64,000 bases of DNA from Thiorhodovibrio frisius (GCF_033954835.1 NZ_CP121471.1:2164501-2228500); one strand, 5' to 3'. Shown: positions 18,821 to 27,719, counted from the stretch's first letter. A program made the numbers and translations. The notes: generated by a model from the sequence alone, not told the origin.

Positions 18821-20035
18821 TCAGGCTGGAATGTAGTGGTACTTCCTGAGCATCCGAATCCAACGCGGTGCGTTGCGTTCAACGCTGATGGCTTCGTAGT
18901 TGACCGTGGCATCCCGGTAATAATCGCCACGGTGGATCAACACGAAGACGATTTTCAGAATTTTGTGGGCCAGCGCGAAGATCGCCCGTTTTCGCCCACG
19001 ACGAACGAGCAAGACCTTGAACTTCTCAGCCAACGCACAGCGGGTGCGGCTGGCCGCATGGGCGGCCTCGCAGAGAATCCGTCGGACATAGGGATTGCCC
19101 TTGCGCGCGCGTGCGCTCTTGCGCTTGCCGGCCGATTCGTTGTTGCCTGGACAAACACCCGCCCAGGCGGCGAGCTTCTCGGGAGAGCCGAACGCGTCCA
19201 TGTCGGTGCCGATTTCCACCAACAGCATGGCCGCGCCGGGCGCGTCGAGCCCGGGAATGGTCTGCAAGGCATGCAGCAGCGACTCATGGGGCTGCAGAGC
19301 GCTGAGCAAGTGGTGTCGAAACACCTCGATGCGCGCTTCGAGCTCTTCGATGTGGGTGAGAATCTCGCGTAGAACAAACCGATGGGTGTCGCTGAGTTCC
19401 CCATCGAGCGCATCGAGCAATTCCTCTTGCGTGGCCTTCAGCCGCTTGCTTGCGTAGCTCAAGACCTGTTGTGGCGTCTCCCCGGCCAACAGCCCCTTGA
19501 TCATCGCCCGCGCCGAGGTGCCGTGGAGGTCACTGACCACCGCCGAGAGGCGAATGCCCCCGTCAGTGAGCACCTTGTGCAAGCGGTTCTTCTCCCCGGC
19601 CAGAATGCCGGTGAATTTCTGCATCTGGCGCGAGACCAAGCGCAGTTCGCGCAGATTCTGCGGCGGCACGAAGCTGCCCGTGAGCAGCCCGCTGCGCGCG
19701 AGGATCGCCAACCATTGTGCATCGGCGATGTCGGTCTTGCGCCCAGGCACCTGTTTGACATGGCGGGCATTGACCACCAAGGCGGCTATGCCCACCCGTT
19801 CCAGGGCCGCATAGGGGCTCTTCCAGTAGATGCCGGTGCTTTCCATGACCACCACCTCGGGCGCGAAGGAGGCCACCCACTCGGCCAGGGCGCGGCGGTC
19901 ACGTTTGAACCCGCCAAACTCCTTCAACTCAACCCGTACCTCACCATCGGCGTCCGCAATCAACGCACAGGCGGTGATCTTCGCATGATGAATATCCAAC
20001 GCCCCAACGCTGTTAAAGATCGGTGTCAGTTCCAT
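18821..20035 (-). CDS. IS110-family transposase (DEDD recombinase)
   Basis: A 404-residue transposase. The RuvC-like N-terminal domain shows the DEDD set: D14 in GALDIHHAK, E65 in MESTGIYWKS, and D102/D105 in KTDIADAQWLA. The C-terminal transposase_20 domain contains TIPGLDAPGAAMLLVEIG and AAWAGVCPGNNESAGKRKS, which includes the conserved serine used in strand exchange. The frame is intact, so the enzyme may be active. It acts with a bridge RNA made from the element's non-coding end. Confidence 0.95.
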   Translation of the reverse strand: MELTPIFNSVGALDIHHAKITACALIADADGEVRVELKEFGGFKRDRRALAEWVASFAPEVVVMESTGIYWKSPYAALERVGIAALVVNARHVKQVPGRKTDIADAQWLAILARSGLLTGSFVPPQNLRELRLVSRQMQKFTGILAGEKNRLHKVLTDGGIRLSAVVSDLHGTSARAMIKGLLAGETPQQVLSYASKRLKATQEELLDALDGELSDTHRFVLREILTHIEELEARIEVFRHHLLSALQPHESLLHALQTIPGLDAPGAAMLLVEIGTDMDAFGSPEKLAAWAGVCPGNNESAGKRKSARARKGNPYVRRILCEAAHAASRTRCALAEKFKVLLVRRGRKRAIFALAHKILKIVFVLIHRGDYYRDATVNYEAISVERNAPRWIRMLRKYHYIPA

Positions 20036-20280
20036 GCGCGCTCCCCAACGATTACACTGACGACAGGGAGCCCGCGCAGGCCGCCACCGACATCCCTCTC
20101 AGGCGGTGTGCGCCTGGACCTCTTTACCGTGCGCTCTGTGGCGATGCATTCCGGGGTTCGGAGCAGCGGCGGCGGGTCACGTTAGGAATCAGGATCAAGT
20201 CGCCAAATAGTTGACCGACCTCGCTGCGCGGGCTCCCCCTTAGCATCTTTCATTTTCCGGGGTGCCGCTACCCCTGCATG
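20036..20280 (-). ncRNA. Putative IS110 bridge-RNA region
   Basis: This is the 245-bp non-coding part between the transposase start and the element end. In IS110-group elements such a region is transcribed into a bridge RNA that pairs with both target and donor DNA. Two features fit: CGTTAGGA at 20180-20187 repeats the eight bases around the right target flank (20283-20290), and GCATCTTTCA at 20243-20252 is complementary to the other element end (18742-18751). No fold was computed, so RNA boundaries are not known. Confidence 0.45.
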
Positions 20281-20285
20281 ACCGT

Positions 20286-20580
20286 TAGGAGCCTTCTCGC
20301 TGGACTGGTGTTAACGCTGGGCGACCTCAAAGCGATTCTGTTCTATGCCAGCATTTTTCCCTTGGTGATGCCAACCGATCAGCTTGCCGCGGCGGATGTG
20401 GTGGCTGTCATGGCCGTCACAATAACGAGCGTCGGTGGTGTGAAACTGCTCTATGCGTTCAGCGCGCGCAAGCTGGCCAAGATGGTTCAAGACAGGCGCA
20501 TGCGACGGATCGGCCAAGGCGGCGCTGGCGTGCTCCTTCTTGGCGCGGGTGGGTCGCTGATCGTCTCAACGGCGGGCTGA
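20286..20580 (+). pseudogene. LysE-family exporter, 3' part
   Basis: Encodes the C-terminal half of the exporter interrupted at 18742: RSLLAGLVLTLGDLKAILFY, SIFPLVMPTDQLAAADVV and SVGGVKLLYAFSARKLAKMV. An ATG at 20278, contributed by the element tip, could start translation of this half, but it lacks the first helices. See the 5' part for the joined reading frame. Confidence 0.85.
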
Positions 20581-20806
20581 GGCGATCTTTCGGCTTGGTG
20601 TCTTTGGTGTCAGCGCCTCATCGGGTGGACATGTCAGCCAACGATCATTCGCGAACCAGGTCGCACAGTCCAGCCCGACCCAACTTCGAAAACCAGATGA
20701 CCGCCCCAGCAGCTCCCAGGGTTGTGACGGCGCCCAATCGGGAACAGCAAACAGCGTCCCGCAGAGCGGCTTGCCAGCCGCGGCACCGGACTGGCAGGAT
20801 GGCGTC

Positions 20807-21310
20807 ATGACGCCGAATTCCACCTCCTCCGATCACCAAGACGTATCAACCACAGCCGACCTGAAGGCGGTGGAGCGCTTCTGCACCGGTTGTAATTGCT
20901 CCCAGGCGGTGGTGTCCGTCTATGCCGTGCGCTATGGAATCGACCCGGCACTGGCGATGCGCCTGGCCACTGGGCTCGGGGGTGGCATCGGGCGCATGGG
21001 CGGCACTTGCGGCACCCTGGCCGGAGCGGCGCTGGTGCTGGGGCTGGAATACGGCCCGAGCGAGCCTGATCCCGCCGCCAAGGACCGTGTTTACGCAAAA
21101 TCGCGCGCACTACAGCAGCGCTTCATCGATCGCCACGGCAGCAATCAATGCCGCGACTTGCTCGGTTTTGACCTGGCCGAGGATGCCGGTTATCAGGGCG
21201 CCCGTGACGCCGGGGTGTTCAAAGAGCGCTGCCCCAGTTTCGTGGCGACAGCCGTGCGGTTGCTGGATGAACTCCTGCAGCCCGAGGCCGCTCAGGAGAC
21301 CAGGTCATAA
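20807..21310 (+). CDS. C_GCAxxG_C_C family cysteine-rich protein
   Basis: A 167-residue protein of the C_GCAxxG_C_C family (PF09719), often fused to or encoded with redox proteins. Visible signature: CTGCNCSQAVVSVYA, GGGIGRMGGTCGTLAGAALVLGL, HGSNQCRDLLGFDL and a late ERCPSFVATAVRLL. The conserved cysteines suggest metal or Fe-S binding. Its 3' end overlaps the convergent ybaK-like gene by 19 bp. Function not established. Confidence 0.85.
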   Translation: MTPNSTSSDHQDVSTTADLKAVERFCTGCNCSQAVVSVYAVRYGIDPALAMRLATGLGGGIGRMGGTCGTLAGAALVLGLEYGPSEPDPAAKDRVYAKSRALQQRFIDRHGSNQCRDLLGFDLAEDAGYQGARDAGVFKERCPSFVATAVRLLDELLQPEAAQETRS

Positions 21311-21759
21311 AAGCGGGCGTTCGTGACCCGCTGCAGATCGGCCGGGCTGAGCTCGATCTCCAGGCCGCGCCGACCGGCGCTGATAAAGAGACGATCCAAC
21401 GCCTCGGCACTGTGATCGACAAAGGTATCCAGGCGACGCTTTTGCCCAATCGGGCTGATCCCTCCGAGTAGATAACCGGTGCTGCGCTCCGCCTGCGCCT
21501 TCTCCGCCATGGTCGCCTTCTTGCCTCCGGCTGCCTTGGCGAGCGCCTTCAAACTCAGCTGCCGACTGACCGGCAAAACGGCAACTACCAGCGTCTTGGT
21601 ATCGAGGCTGACGACCAAGGTCTTGAACACCAGCGCAGGGTCAAGCCCGAGTTGATCGGAGGCATCTTGACCATAGGCGGTGGTGCCAGGGTCGTGGTGG
21701 TAGGCATGCACCCGGTGGGCGATGCCCAGGCGCTTGAGGGTGTCGATGGCGGGTGTCAT
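21292..21759 (-). CDS. ybaK: YbaK/EbsC-type Cys-tRNA(Pro) deacylase
   Basis: A 155-residue trans-editing protein that hydrolyses Cys mischarged on tRNA-Pro. Family features: the N-terminal TLKRLGIAHRVHAYHHD, DPALVFKTLVV with the catalytic-type lysine region, VAVLPVSRQLSLKALAKAAG, and GYLLGGISPIGQKRRLDTFVD, the YbaK-specific GG.SP.G.K block. Ends SPADLQRVTNARFYDLV. No strong ribosome site is seen before ATG 21759. Confidence 0.92.
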   Translation of the reverse strand: MTPAIDTLKRLGIAHRVHAYHHDPGTTAYGQDASDQLGLDPALVFKTLVVSLDTKTLVVAVLPVSRQLSLKALAKAAGGKKATMAEKAQAERSTGYLLGGISPIGQKRRLDTFVDHSAEALDRLFISAGRRGLEIELSPADLQRVTNARFYDLVS

Positions 21760-21913
21760 GGTTAGTTGGTTGGCGCCATGAATTGATGTCCGATGCAGGC
21801 CAGATCCAAGGATGGTGAGTGGATGCCCAAAGTCTTGGCATTCACAAGCATCATCTTTGTCGCGCGCGCGGATGATGATGCAGTCCAATTTTCCAACTGC
21901 GAAGGCTTCAGGT

Positions 21914-24148
21914 TCAACGCAGGTAGACCCCGTCCTCGCCGATCTTGCCCGGACCGTCGAGGACGTAGATGCCGGCTGAGTTAGCCTTGACCTCAAAGTG
22001 TAGGCTGCCTTCGCTGTGCTGCTCGGCGCCGGTGACAGCATCGCGATACAGGCCGGGGCGGATGCCGTCGATGCCGATGCTCTGGTCGCCGCCGATGGCG
22101 AGGCCGACCACCGCGTAGCTGCCCTGGTCGCTCAGGTCGCGGACGAAGGCCATGCCGCCGCCCCATTCGTTCACCTGGGTCATGGGCGCCTTTTGCAATG
22201 CCGGAATGGCCTGGCGAATGCGGTTCAGGCGCTGGATGTGCCGGTAGATGGGATGCGCCTGGGTCTCGGCGATGCGGGCATCGCTCAGGTGGTCGCCGAA
22301 GTAGGCGCGGCCGGTGGATGATAGGCAGTCCTTCTCGCCCTCGACATCCTGGGGCGCCCCCTTCATGAACTCGATCTCTTCGCCGAAGTACAGGCAGGGG
22401 ATGCCGCGGGCCGTCCAGAGTAGGTTGTAGGCTGCGGCGGCCATCCATTGATCGCCCTTGAAGCGGTACTTGAAGTCGTTGTCTGGGCCGACGTCGTGGT
22501 TTTGCAGGAAGGTCACCAGCGAGGTGACGTCGCCATAGATCCAGTCCATGGAGAGGATCTGGCCGGTGCCGGCATAGGTGCCCTTGCTGACGGTGTCGCG
22601 GAAGGTGGAGAACAGGCCGAAGTCAAGCTGCGGAAAGCCTGAGTCGCCGCCGGCGTTTGGGTCGCGGGGGTCGTCGCCGAGGCGGGTGTACCACCAGGGG
22701 CGGATTTGGCTCGGGCCGTTGTCGCCGCCGCCCAGGTCGCCCCAGCCATAGCCCTTGACCAGGTTCTCCCCGAAGACGAAGAGCCCGGGCTTGTGCGCTT
22801 TCCAGGCGTTGACGTACTCGAGCAGATTATTGCGCTCGACATGCTTGACGGTGTCGATGCGCAGGGCATCGACGCCCATGTCCAGATAGACATTGATCGC
22901 CTCGATCAGGTAGTGCTTGACGTTCGCGCGCTCGGTGGCTAGGTCGATGCAGTCGCCGGCCAGGTGCTTGTTCTGAAGCGGATGGGCGCTCTCCCAGTCG
23001 CCGCCGCAGATGAAGCCGTCTTGATGGAACCAGTCCGGGTCCAGGGTCTGGGCATCGACGCCGAAGAAGCGGCCCGGGTCGTACCCAGGCTTCGGCACCG
23101 TCTCGCCGGTTTTCGGATCAATCAGCGGCTCGGTGCCTGCCGGGTCGCGTTCGTGGCGTTCGTGCCACCAGTCCGGGGCCTTGGGGTTGTCGATATCGTC
23201 GCGGTTGGGCCAGGAGTAGTTGCCGAGGTGGCCTTGGTAGGGGCCATGGTCCACCTGGCCCTGCTCGCTGCCCTGCGGGACATAGTACTTGGTGGGCAGA
23301 TGGTCGATATGGACCTGGTCGCGGATGCCGTACTGGCAACAGTGGTTGACCACAACGTCCTGGATGATCTTGATGCCCCGGGCGTGGGCCGCGTCGATCA
23401 GATCCTGGTAGGTCGTATCCGGGGATTCCAGGCGCGGGTCGATGCGGGTCCAGTCGTAGCCGTGGTAACCGTGGTAGTCGAGTCCCGAGCGGTTCTCGAT
23501 CGGCGGCGTGATCCAGATGGCCGTAAACCCCAAGTCGGCGATGTAGTCGAGCCGCTGGATCAGCCCCTTGAAGTCGCCGCGCCAGTGCGGGTCGATCGGA
23601 TTACCGGCGGCGTCGAACTCAATGCGGTCGCGACAGAAGAAGTTGTTGGACGGGTCGCCGTCGTGGAAGCGGGCCGTCAGCAGGAAGTAAATGGTTTCTT
23701 CGCGGAAGTCGCAGCGTTCCGCGATCGGGGGCAGGCCGGCATCGGCTGTTCTGCGTGTCGGTTGCGATGCTGGACGTGATCCCGGTCCCGACGTCGATTT
23801 TGAGTTGGATTTCGGTGCGGTTGCTCCGCCTCTTGGGGATGATATCTTAGCTTCGGGCGGTACGGCGTCCTGCCAGTGGTGGTTGAAGTCGAACCAACCG
23901 CTACGCTCGCAAACGAGGTCGCCGCTCTGCCGGCCCTGGCCGTCGTTGAAGACGAGGCGCACGCGGGTGGTGTCGGCAAAGCGGTAGAGATACCAGCCGT
24001 GGTGTCTGGGGTCCGGCGTCATCTCGACACCGGGCCATTCTGTGGCGCAGTCTGTGGCGTCATGATCCGGCCAACGGTCCCAGTAGTGGACGCGTGGCGG
24101 CCGAGACCAATCGGCGGGCGGGCTGAAACGAACTGTGAGGTCGGGCAT
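21914..24148 (-). CDS. GH13 alpha-amylase with N-terminal starch-binding module
   Basis: A 744-residue glycoside hydrolase. Residues 1-100 form a CBM25/26-like module (PPRVHYWDRWPD, GWYLYRF, VRLVFNDG, GWFDFNHHW). A low-complexity Ser/Pro/Arg linker follows (about 110-145). The GH13 barrel has region I DVVVNH, the nucleophile D432 in GVDALRIDTVKH, the acid/base E461 in FVFGENL and the third acid D552 in FLQNHDVGPD. A C-terminal beta domain ends GIYVLDGPGK. No signal peptide is evident, so it may act on internal glycogen. AAGGAGC before ATG 24148 sets the start. Confidence 0.93.
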   Translation of the reverse strand: MPDLTVRFSPPADWSRPPRVHYWDRWPDHDATDCATEWPGVEMTPDPRHHGWYLYRFADTTRVRLVFNDGQGRQSGDLVCERSGWFDFNHHWQDAVPPEAKISSPRGGATAPKSNSKSTSGPGSRPASQPTRRTADAGLPPIAERCDFREETIYFLLTARFHDGDPSNNFFCRDRIEFDAAGNPIDPHWRGDFKGLIQRLDYIADLGFTAIWITPPIENRSGLDYHGYHGYDWTRIDPRLESPDTTYQDLIDAAHARGIKIIQDVVVNHCCQYGIRDQVHIDHLPTKYYVPQGSEQGQVDHGPYQGHLGNYSWPNRDDIDNPKAPDWWHERHERDPAGTEPLIDPKTGETVPKPGYDPGRFFGVDAQTLDPDWFHQDGFICGGDWESAHPLQNKHLAGDCIDLATERANVKHYLIEAINVYLDMGVDALRIDTVKHVERNNLLEYVNAWKAHKPGLFVFGENLVKGYGWGDLGGGDNGPSQIRPWWYTRLGDDPRDPNAGGDSGFPQLDFGLFSTFRDTVSKGTYAGTGQILSMDWIYGDVTSLVTFLQNHDVGPDNDFKYRFKGDQWMAAAAYNLLWTARGIPCLYFGEEIEFMKGAPQDVEGEKDCLSSTGRAYFGDHLSDARIAETQAHPIYRHIQRLNRIRQAIPALQKAPMTQVNEWGGGMAFVRDLSDQGSYAVVGLAIGGDQSIGIDGIRPGLYRDAVTGAEQHSEGSLHFEVKANSAGIYVLDGPGKIGEDGVYLR

Positions 24149-25369
24149 CTGGGGCTCCTTGCAGGCCTTTGGGACGAGCCTGGATGTGCTGAATTTGGCG
24201 TCAGTTTCGCCGATGTCGCCGTTGATCGCGAATACTCGTTGGGAACGCAGACGCGGGGCCTTGCGCTCGTGCCGGGTTGTTATGATCAACGTATCAACAT
24301 GTTCGAAAGGGATGACGCGAACGGACCGCGCAAGTATCTTTCCGCTCCCGTGAAAGAGATGGCGGGCAATTTGTGCCAGTAGAAGAGGATGCGCTGCAGC
24401 CAGGGTTATTCGCTGGTATCGAGCAACTCAGCCACATGCGCCATATTGCGCGGCATCTATTGCTGCAGTTATCCGATGGTGAGCAGACGAAACACCAGTG
24501 CGCTCAGGAGCAGGTAATGTTGCAGTTTTGGATCAAACGCCGTTGTCAGGAGATGCTGTTGCATGGCGGATAGTTTGTGATGGGACTTGCAAGTCGACAG
24601 GGTCGTCACTTGTGATGCCAAGATATCCAGGAACGGATGGCGTCGCTTCGTCCCTGATATCTGCTGTGTTGTCAAGCGTGACCCAGAGTGGCCACTTCTG
24701 GAGCAAGGCTGGTCGCTCAAGTTAGCACCGCTGATTTGGGTTTTCCATAACAGACGTCGGTAAAATCCTGTAGAAACGAGCCTCTTTTCTTTTATCCACC
24801 ACTCCTGTGGATAACCCTGTTGGTAACAGCCCGGATAGTTCCCTAACTCCCTGTCGTTATGCGGGGCCTATTCGATTGGTCAGTTTTTGCGCGCGCGATA
24901 AGTCATTGTTTTAATTTTTTATTCAGCATTGCACAACCGGGGTGCGTCGTTTTCTCAACCGACTTGATATCGGGTAGTGTGGGCATCGTGGCTGTGCAAA
25001 ACAGCGCTTTTGCCTGTCAATGTCGAGCCGACGAGCGGTCGTTTTTTGACTAGTCAAACCCAGAACAAGAATCTGTGAAGTCGAGTGGCGTTAAATTGTG
25101 TAACGGGTCAATTTCTGGCGCGACGGTCCGATTTTCGGCTTGTCGCGGCATCTAACTGAAGGTGCCAGAGTGCTGTGCGGTACAACAGTGCGGATAAAGC
25201 AGAGTGACGTATTCAGCAGCCATCGCAGCGAAGACCCTCGCCAATCAGTCGCGGATCGCCGAGCCTCTCGGCGCCAGGCACTCCGGCCCGTCTGTGCTCG
25301 GCCGACCCACTGCCTGATCGACCGGGTAGCCGATCATCTTCTCCGCTGGATAGGGTTGGAGCAGAGCTG
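24149..25369. other. Gene-poor region of about 1.2 kb
   Basis: No frame here has convincing family similarity. It is more AT-rich than its surroundings around 24770-25110 (runs such as TTTTAATTTTTTATT near 24910). It contains a pair of DnaA boxes and is followed by gene fragments, so it may be the eroded end of an acquired island. Confidence 0.4.
24792..24814. promoter_or_regulatory. Inverted pair of DnaA-box sequences
   Basis: TTATCCACC at 24792-24800 and TGTGGATAA at 24806-24814 (the complement of the consensus TTATCCACA) face each other over five bases. AT-rich DNA follows within 100 bp. Two boxes alone do not define an origin; a DnaA-binding regulatory or titration site is as likely. Confidence 0.45.
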
Positions 25370-25894
25370 TCAGCCTGCTTTTGTCCGTCTCTGCTGGATC
25401 CAGCCACTGAACATCTCCCGGATGACCTTCTGCTCGGCCCAGGCGCGGGTGACCCGTTCCTGGCGCTTCTTGCCGATGCCGGGCAGCTCGCGCAGTCGCT
25501 CGGGTGATTGCTCGATGATGTCGAAGACTGTTTCACCAAAGGCATCGACCAGGCGCTTGGCAAAATGCGGCCCGATGCCTTTGACCAGCCCGGAGCCGAG
25601 ATAGCGCTCGATACCTTCGCGGGTGCCGGGGGGAACCACGCGCAACTCACTGGCCTTGAACTGCCGCCCATGGCGGGCATCGATGGTCCATTGCCCACGC
25701 GCGTCGATGTGCTCGCCCGGCGCGACCTGGGCGGCGGTGCCGACGACGGTGATCAGGTCGCGCTCGCCGCGGACTTTGACCCGCAGGACGCAAAAGCCGC
25801 TCTCGGGGCTGTGGAAGGTGACGCGCTCGACCGGGCCGGCGAGGGTGTCGAGAGGGGAACCAGTGTGATAGCTGGGGGCGGCCGAGTCGGACAT
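25370..25894 (-). pseudogene. recD2: N-terminal fragment of a RecD2-type helicase
   Basis: The frame starts with the RecD2 N-terminal OB-like domain (GPVERVTFHSPESGFCVLRV, GTREGIERYLGSGLVKGIGP) and the helix-hairpin-helix region (LRELPGIGKKRQERVTRAW). It stops after 174 codons of about 730, just after EQKVIREM. All helicase motifs (Walker A/B) are missing. The break is near 25385. Confidence 0.8.
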
Positions 25895-25999
25895 GGGGGG
25901 ATTGTCTCAGAAAGCCGCACATCGGCTGCGCGCCAAAAGCGGTGGCGCTCGGCGAATCATCGGCGAGGCTTCACCTGGCCTTCGCACCGGTTTTCAAAG

Positions 26000-26359
26000 C
26001 GACTGCTCCGGGGTCTGCGGCACATCTACACCACCGAACCCCTGCGCGAAGCCATCCTCGCCGATGTGCTGCCGGTGCGCGCCGATGGCGAGGAGTTCGT
26101 CAGTGCCGACACCGGCCGTCCCGGTATGTCCCAATGGCGAATCTTGGTGCTGGGCACCTTGCGCCAAGGGCTAAACGCCGACTACGACCGGGTGCAAGAG
26201 TTCGCCAATCAGCACCGCCTGGTGCGCCAGATGCTCGGTCACAGCGACTGGTCCGATGAGGATCGCTACAGCCTTCAGGCCCTCAAAGACAACCTGCGCC
26301 TGTTCACCCTGGAGGTTCTCGAACGGATCAATGCCGGCGTCGTCAAGGCGGGACACGTA
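26000..26359 (+). pseudogene. Fragment of an ISNCY-type transposase gene
   Basis: One frame reads RGLRHIYTTEPLREAILADV, GRPGMSQWRILVLGTLRQGL, NQHRLVRQMLGHSDWSDEDR and LKDNLRLFTLEVLERINAGV, the N-terminal part of transposases classed as ISNCY/IS1202-like. It ends at KAGH, where it meets the oppositely oriented integrase fragment near 26357. The catalytic part is absent. Confidence 0.65.
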
Positions 26360-26783
26360 GGGTCTCGTTCAGCTCGCCCCGTTGCGACAGCATATCGGGA
26401 AACTTGCCCGCAGTTCCGCAGGGCTCTATGGGCTGTCTCCAAGGCACCACGGTCTTCGATTCGGCGGATTACGTCTAAGATCTGCGGAGGTTTCAGATCG
26501 GTGATCGGAATATTGCCAATCCAAGGAAAGAAGTCTTTTTCCAAGCGGCGAATGATTCGGTTCGCATGGTTTGGAACCCAGTTCTGAGAGTGGCGCTGGA
26601 ACCACTCACGCGCGATTACTTCAATGCTGTTTGTGGCCCGATCAGCGCCGGCTAACTGCCGCGACTTGCGATTTGCGCTAGGATCAACCCCTTCGCTCAA
26701 ATGTCGACGCGCAGCGTCATGATGGTCCCGAGCGTCTTTTCGCCAGGCTTGGCGTTCCGAACCTTTGCGTCAGAGAGGGGCAT
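26357..26783 (-). pseudogene. Remnant of a P4-type integrase next to tmRNA
   Basis: The start (ATG 26783, MPLSDAKVRNAKPGEKT) is the DUF4102 arm-binding domain. After an internal deletion the frame resumes with EGVDPSANRKSRQ, EVIAREWFQRHSQNW, IIRRLEKDFFPWIG and TAHRALRNCGQVSRYAVATG, the core-binding domain. It is cut after GRAERDPT, so the catalytic Arg-His-Tyr domain is gone. It lies about 150 bp from the tmRNA 3' end, the usual integration target of this integrase type, pointing away from it. Confidence 0.8.
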
Positions 26784-26884
26784 GGGGGCAACTGTGATCT
26801 GCTTTGTGACAGTTGCCCCCAATGTTGCCCCGTGAGAGAGGGATGTCAAAGGAAAGAGTGGGATATCTATGGATTCAATATCTA

Positions 26885-26910
26885 CAAAAAAGCCCGCAAA
26901 ATGCGGGCTT
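26885..26910 (-). terminator. Rho-independent terminator of tmRNA
   Basis: Read on the minus strand, AAGCCCGC-ATTTT-GCGGGCTT forms an eight-pair hairpin followed by a T run. It lies 24 bp past the tmRNA 3' end. Confidence 0.85.
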
Positions 26911-26933
26911 AGAGACGTTACTGGATGATGTGA

Positions 26934-27293
26934 TGGTGGAGGCGGCGGGAATTGAACCCGCGTCCGCAAGCCCTCTGCCGTTGGTTCTACATGCTTAGTC
27001 CGTTCTATTGTTTTTAACCTTCTGCCGCCCGAGGGACAGGGCGATCAGTCGGCGATCCCGAATTGGGTTTTAGCGGTTCAGGTCCAGGCTCCCTGCGCCG
27101 CGATCCTGTGTGATGTTACCCCACGAATCCACCGCCCACAGGCAAGAGATGGTGTGAGGCCCGCTGGGATTAAGCAGCGAGAGCGTAGTTGTCGTCGTTG
27201 GCAACTATAGATTTGCGGATAGTTTTGCGAGGTTTCCCGCACCTCGGCATGCACCTCAGGTTTTGCGACCCACGTCGAAGCCATGTCGCCCCC
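26934..27293 (-). ncRNA. ssrA: Transfer-messenger RNA
   Basis: tmRNA rescues stalled ribosomes and tags the unfinished protein. The 5' end GGGGGCG pairs with CGCCTCC near the 3' end, followed by discriminator A and an encoded CCA (26934-26936). The T-arm GGGTTCAATTCCC is present. The tag frame at 27202-27170 reads ANDDNYALAA followed by TAA. Length is 360 nt. The 3' end is beside an integrase remnant, so it served as an attachment site. Confidence 0.96.
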
Positions 27294-27311
27294 TTTGGAA
27301 CTGGATCAGAC

Positions 27312-27340
27312 AGGTTAAGGCGCCTCTAGTTCTGGTGCAA
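27312..27340 (-). promoter_or_regulatory. Probable sigma-70 promoter of tmRNA
   Basis: On the minus strand TTGCAC (27340-27335) and TAACCT (27317-27312) are separated by 17 bases. The mature 5' end is 19 bases further on, which leaves a short leader for RNase P to remove. Confidence 0.5.
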
Positions 27341-27464
27341 GTGTTTTGTTTGTCTTGTGCAAGCTGTTGGCGCATCAATGGTTGTTCGGGCGGCCTCTGC
27401 GACTGCGATTTCGGTTACATTATCGCTTGACATGAAAGCGTTGTGGAATACGGGAGGCTGAAAG

Positions 27465-27719
27465 ATGGCGCGCTTTGAACCTTGCCATGGCAAGGATGCT
27501 TGTCGCGACGATGGCGAGCGTTGTTTGACTTGTGGGCGAGAGCTGGACGAAATCGCGCGGCTGCGCGATGCCATTGACGTCCTGGCCAGTCTTGCCATGG
27601 ATCGGGACTACGAGAATCGCGAGGAGTTCGCGAATTATGTCGCGCGCAAGCTGTTTAAGACCATTGGTTACCGCCGCGAGCAACTTGGCTCAGCTGGAGA
27701 CGCTTCAGCCGGTTCTTGA
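27465..27719 (+). CDS. Small cysteine-containing protein of unknown function
   Basis: An 84-residue protein with an N-terminal cluster CHGKDACRDDGERCLTCGRE (five cysteines, two as CxxC) and a helical C-terminal half (LRDAIDVLASLAMDRDYENR). The cluster may bind zinc or an Fe-S centre; it recalls DUF1289-type CxxC proteins but is not a clear match. GGGAGG eight bases before the ATG supports the start. Its end overlaps the convergent DUF2919 gene by 15 bp. Confidence 0.6.
   Translation: MARFEPCHGKDACRDDGERCLTCGRELDEIARLRDAIDVLASLAMDRDYENREEFANYVARKLFKTIGYRREQLGSAGDASAGS

Larger units (their letters stand above)
18743..20285 (-). mobile_element. IS110-family insertion sequence inside lysE
   Basis: The element is about 1,543 bp. 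Its edges are set by comparison with the restored LysE frame: ACCGT occurs at 18738-18742 and 20281-20285, and one copy would remain after excision. The tips carry a short inverted match (ATGCAGG near 18748 and its complement near 20272) and there is a perfect 10-bp inverted repeat TGAAAGATGC at 18742-18751 and 20243-20252. One transposase is encoded on the minus strand. About 245 bp lies between the transposase start and the 20.28-kb end and only about 78 bp at the other end, an arrangement typical of the IS110 subgroup, whose bridge RNA lies upstream of the transposase. Confidence 0.88.

Noticed and set aside
22964-23779. A 271-codon plus-strand frame
   Set aside because: Antisense of the GH13 amylase, which has all catalytic residues.
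24792-24814. Chromosomal origin oriC
   Set aside because: Only two DnaA boxes and no dnaA, dnaN, gidA or rpmH nearby; kept only as a DnaA-box pair.
25508-26587. A single 359-codon plus-strand gene
   Set aside because: The frame joins the antisense of recD2, a transposase fragment and the antisense of an integrase fragment; only the middle part has protein similarity.
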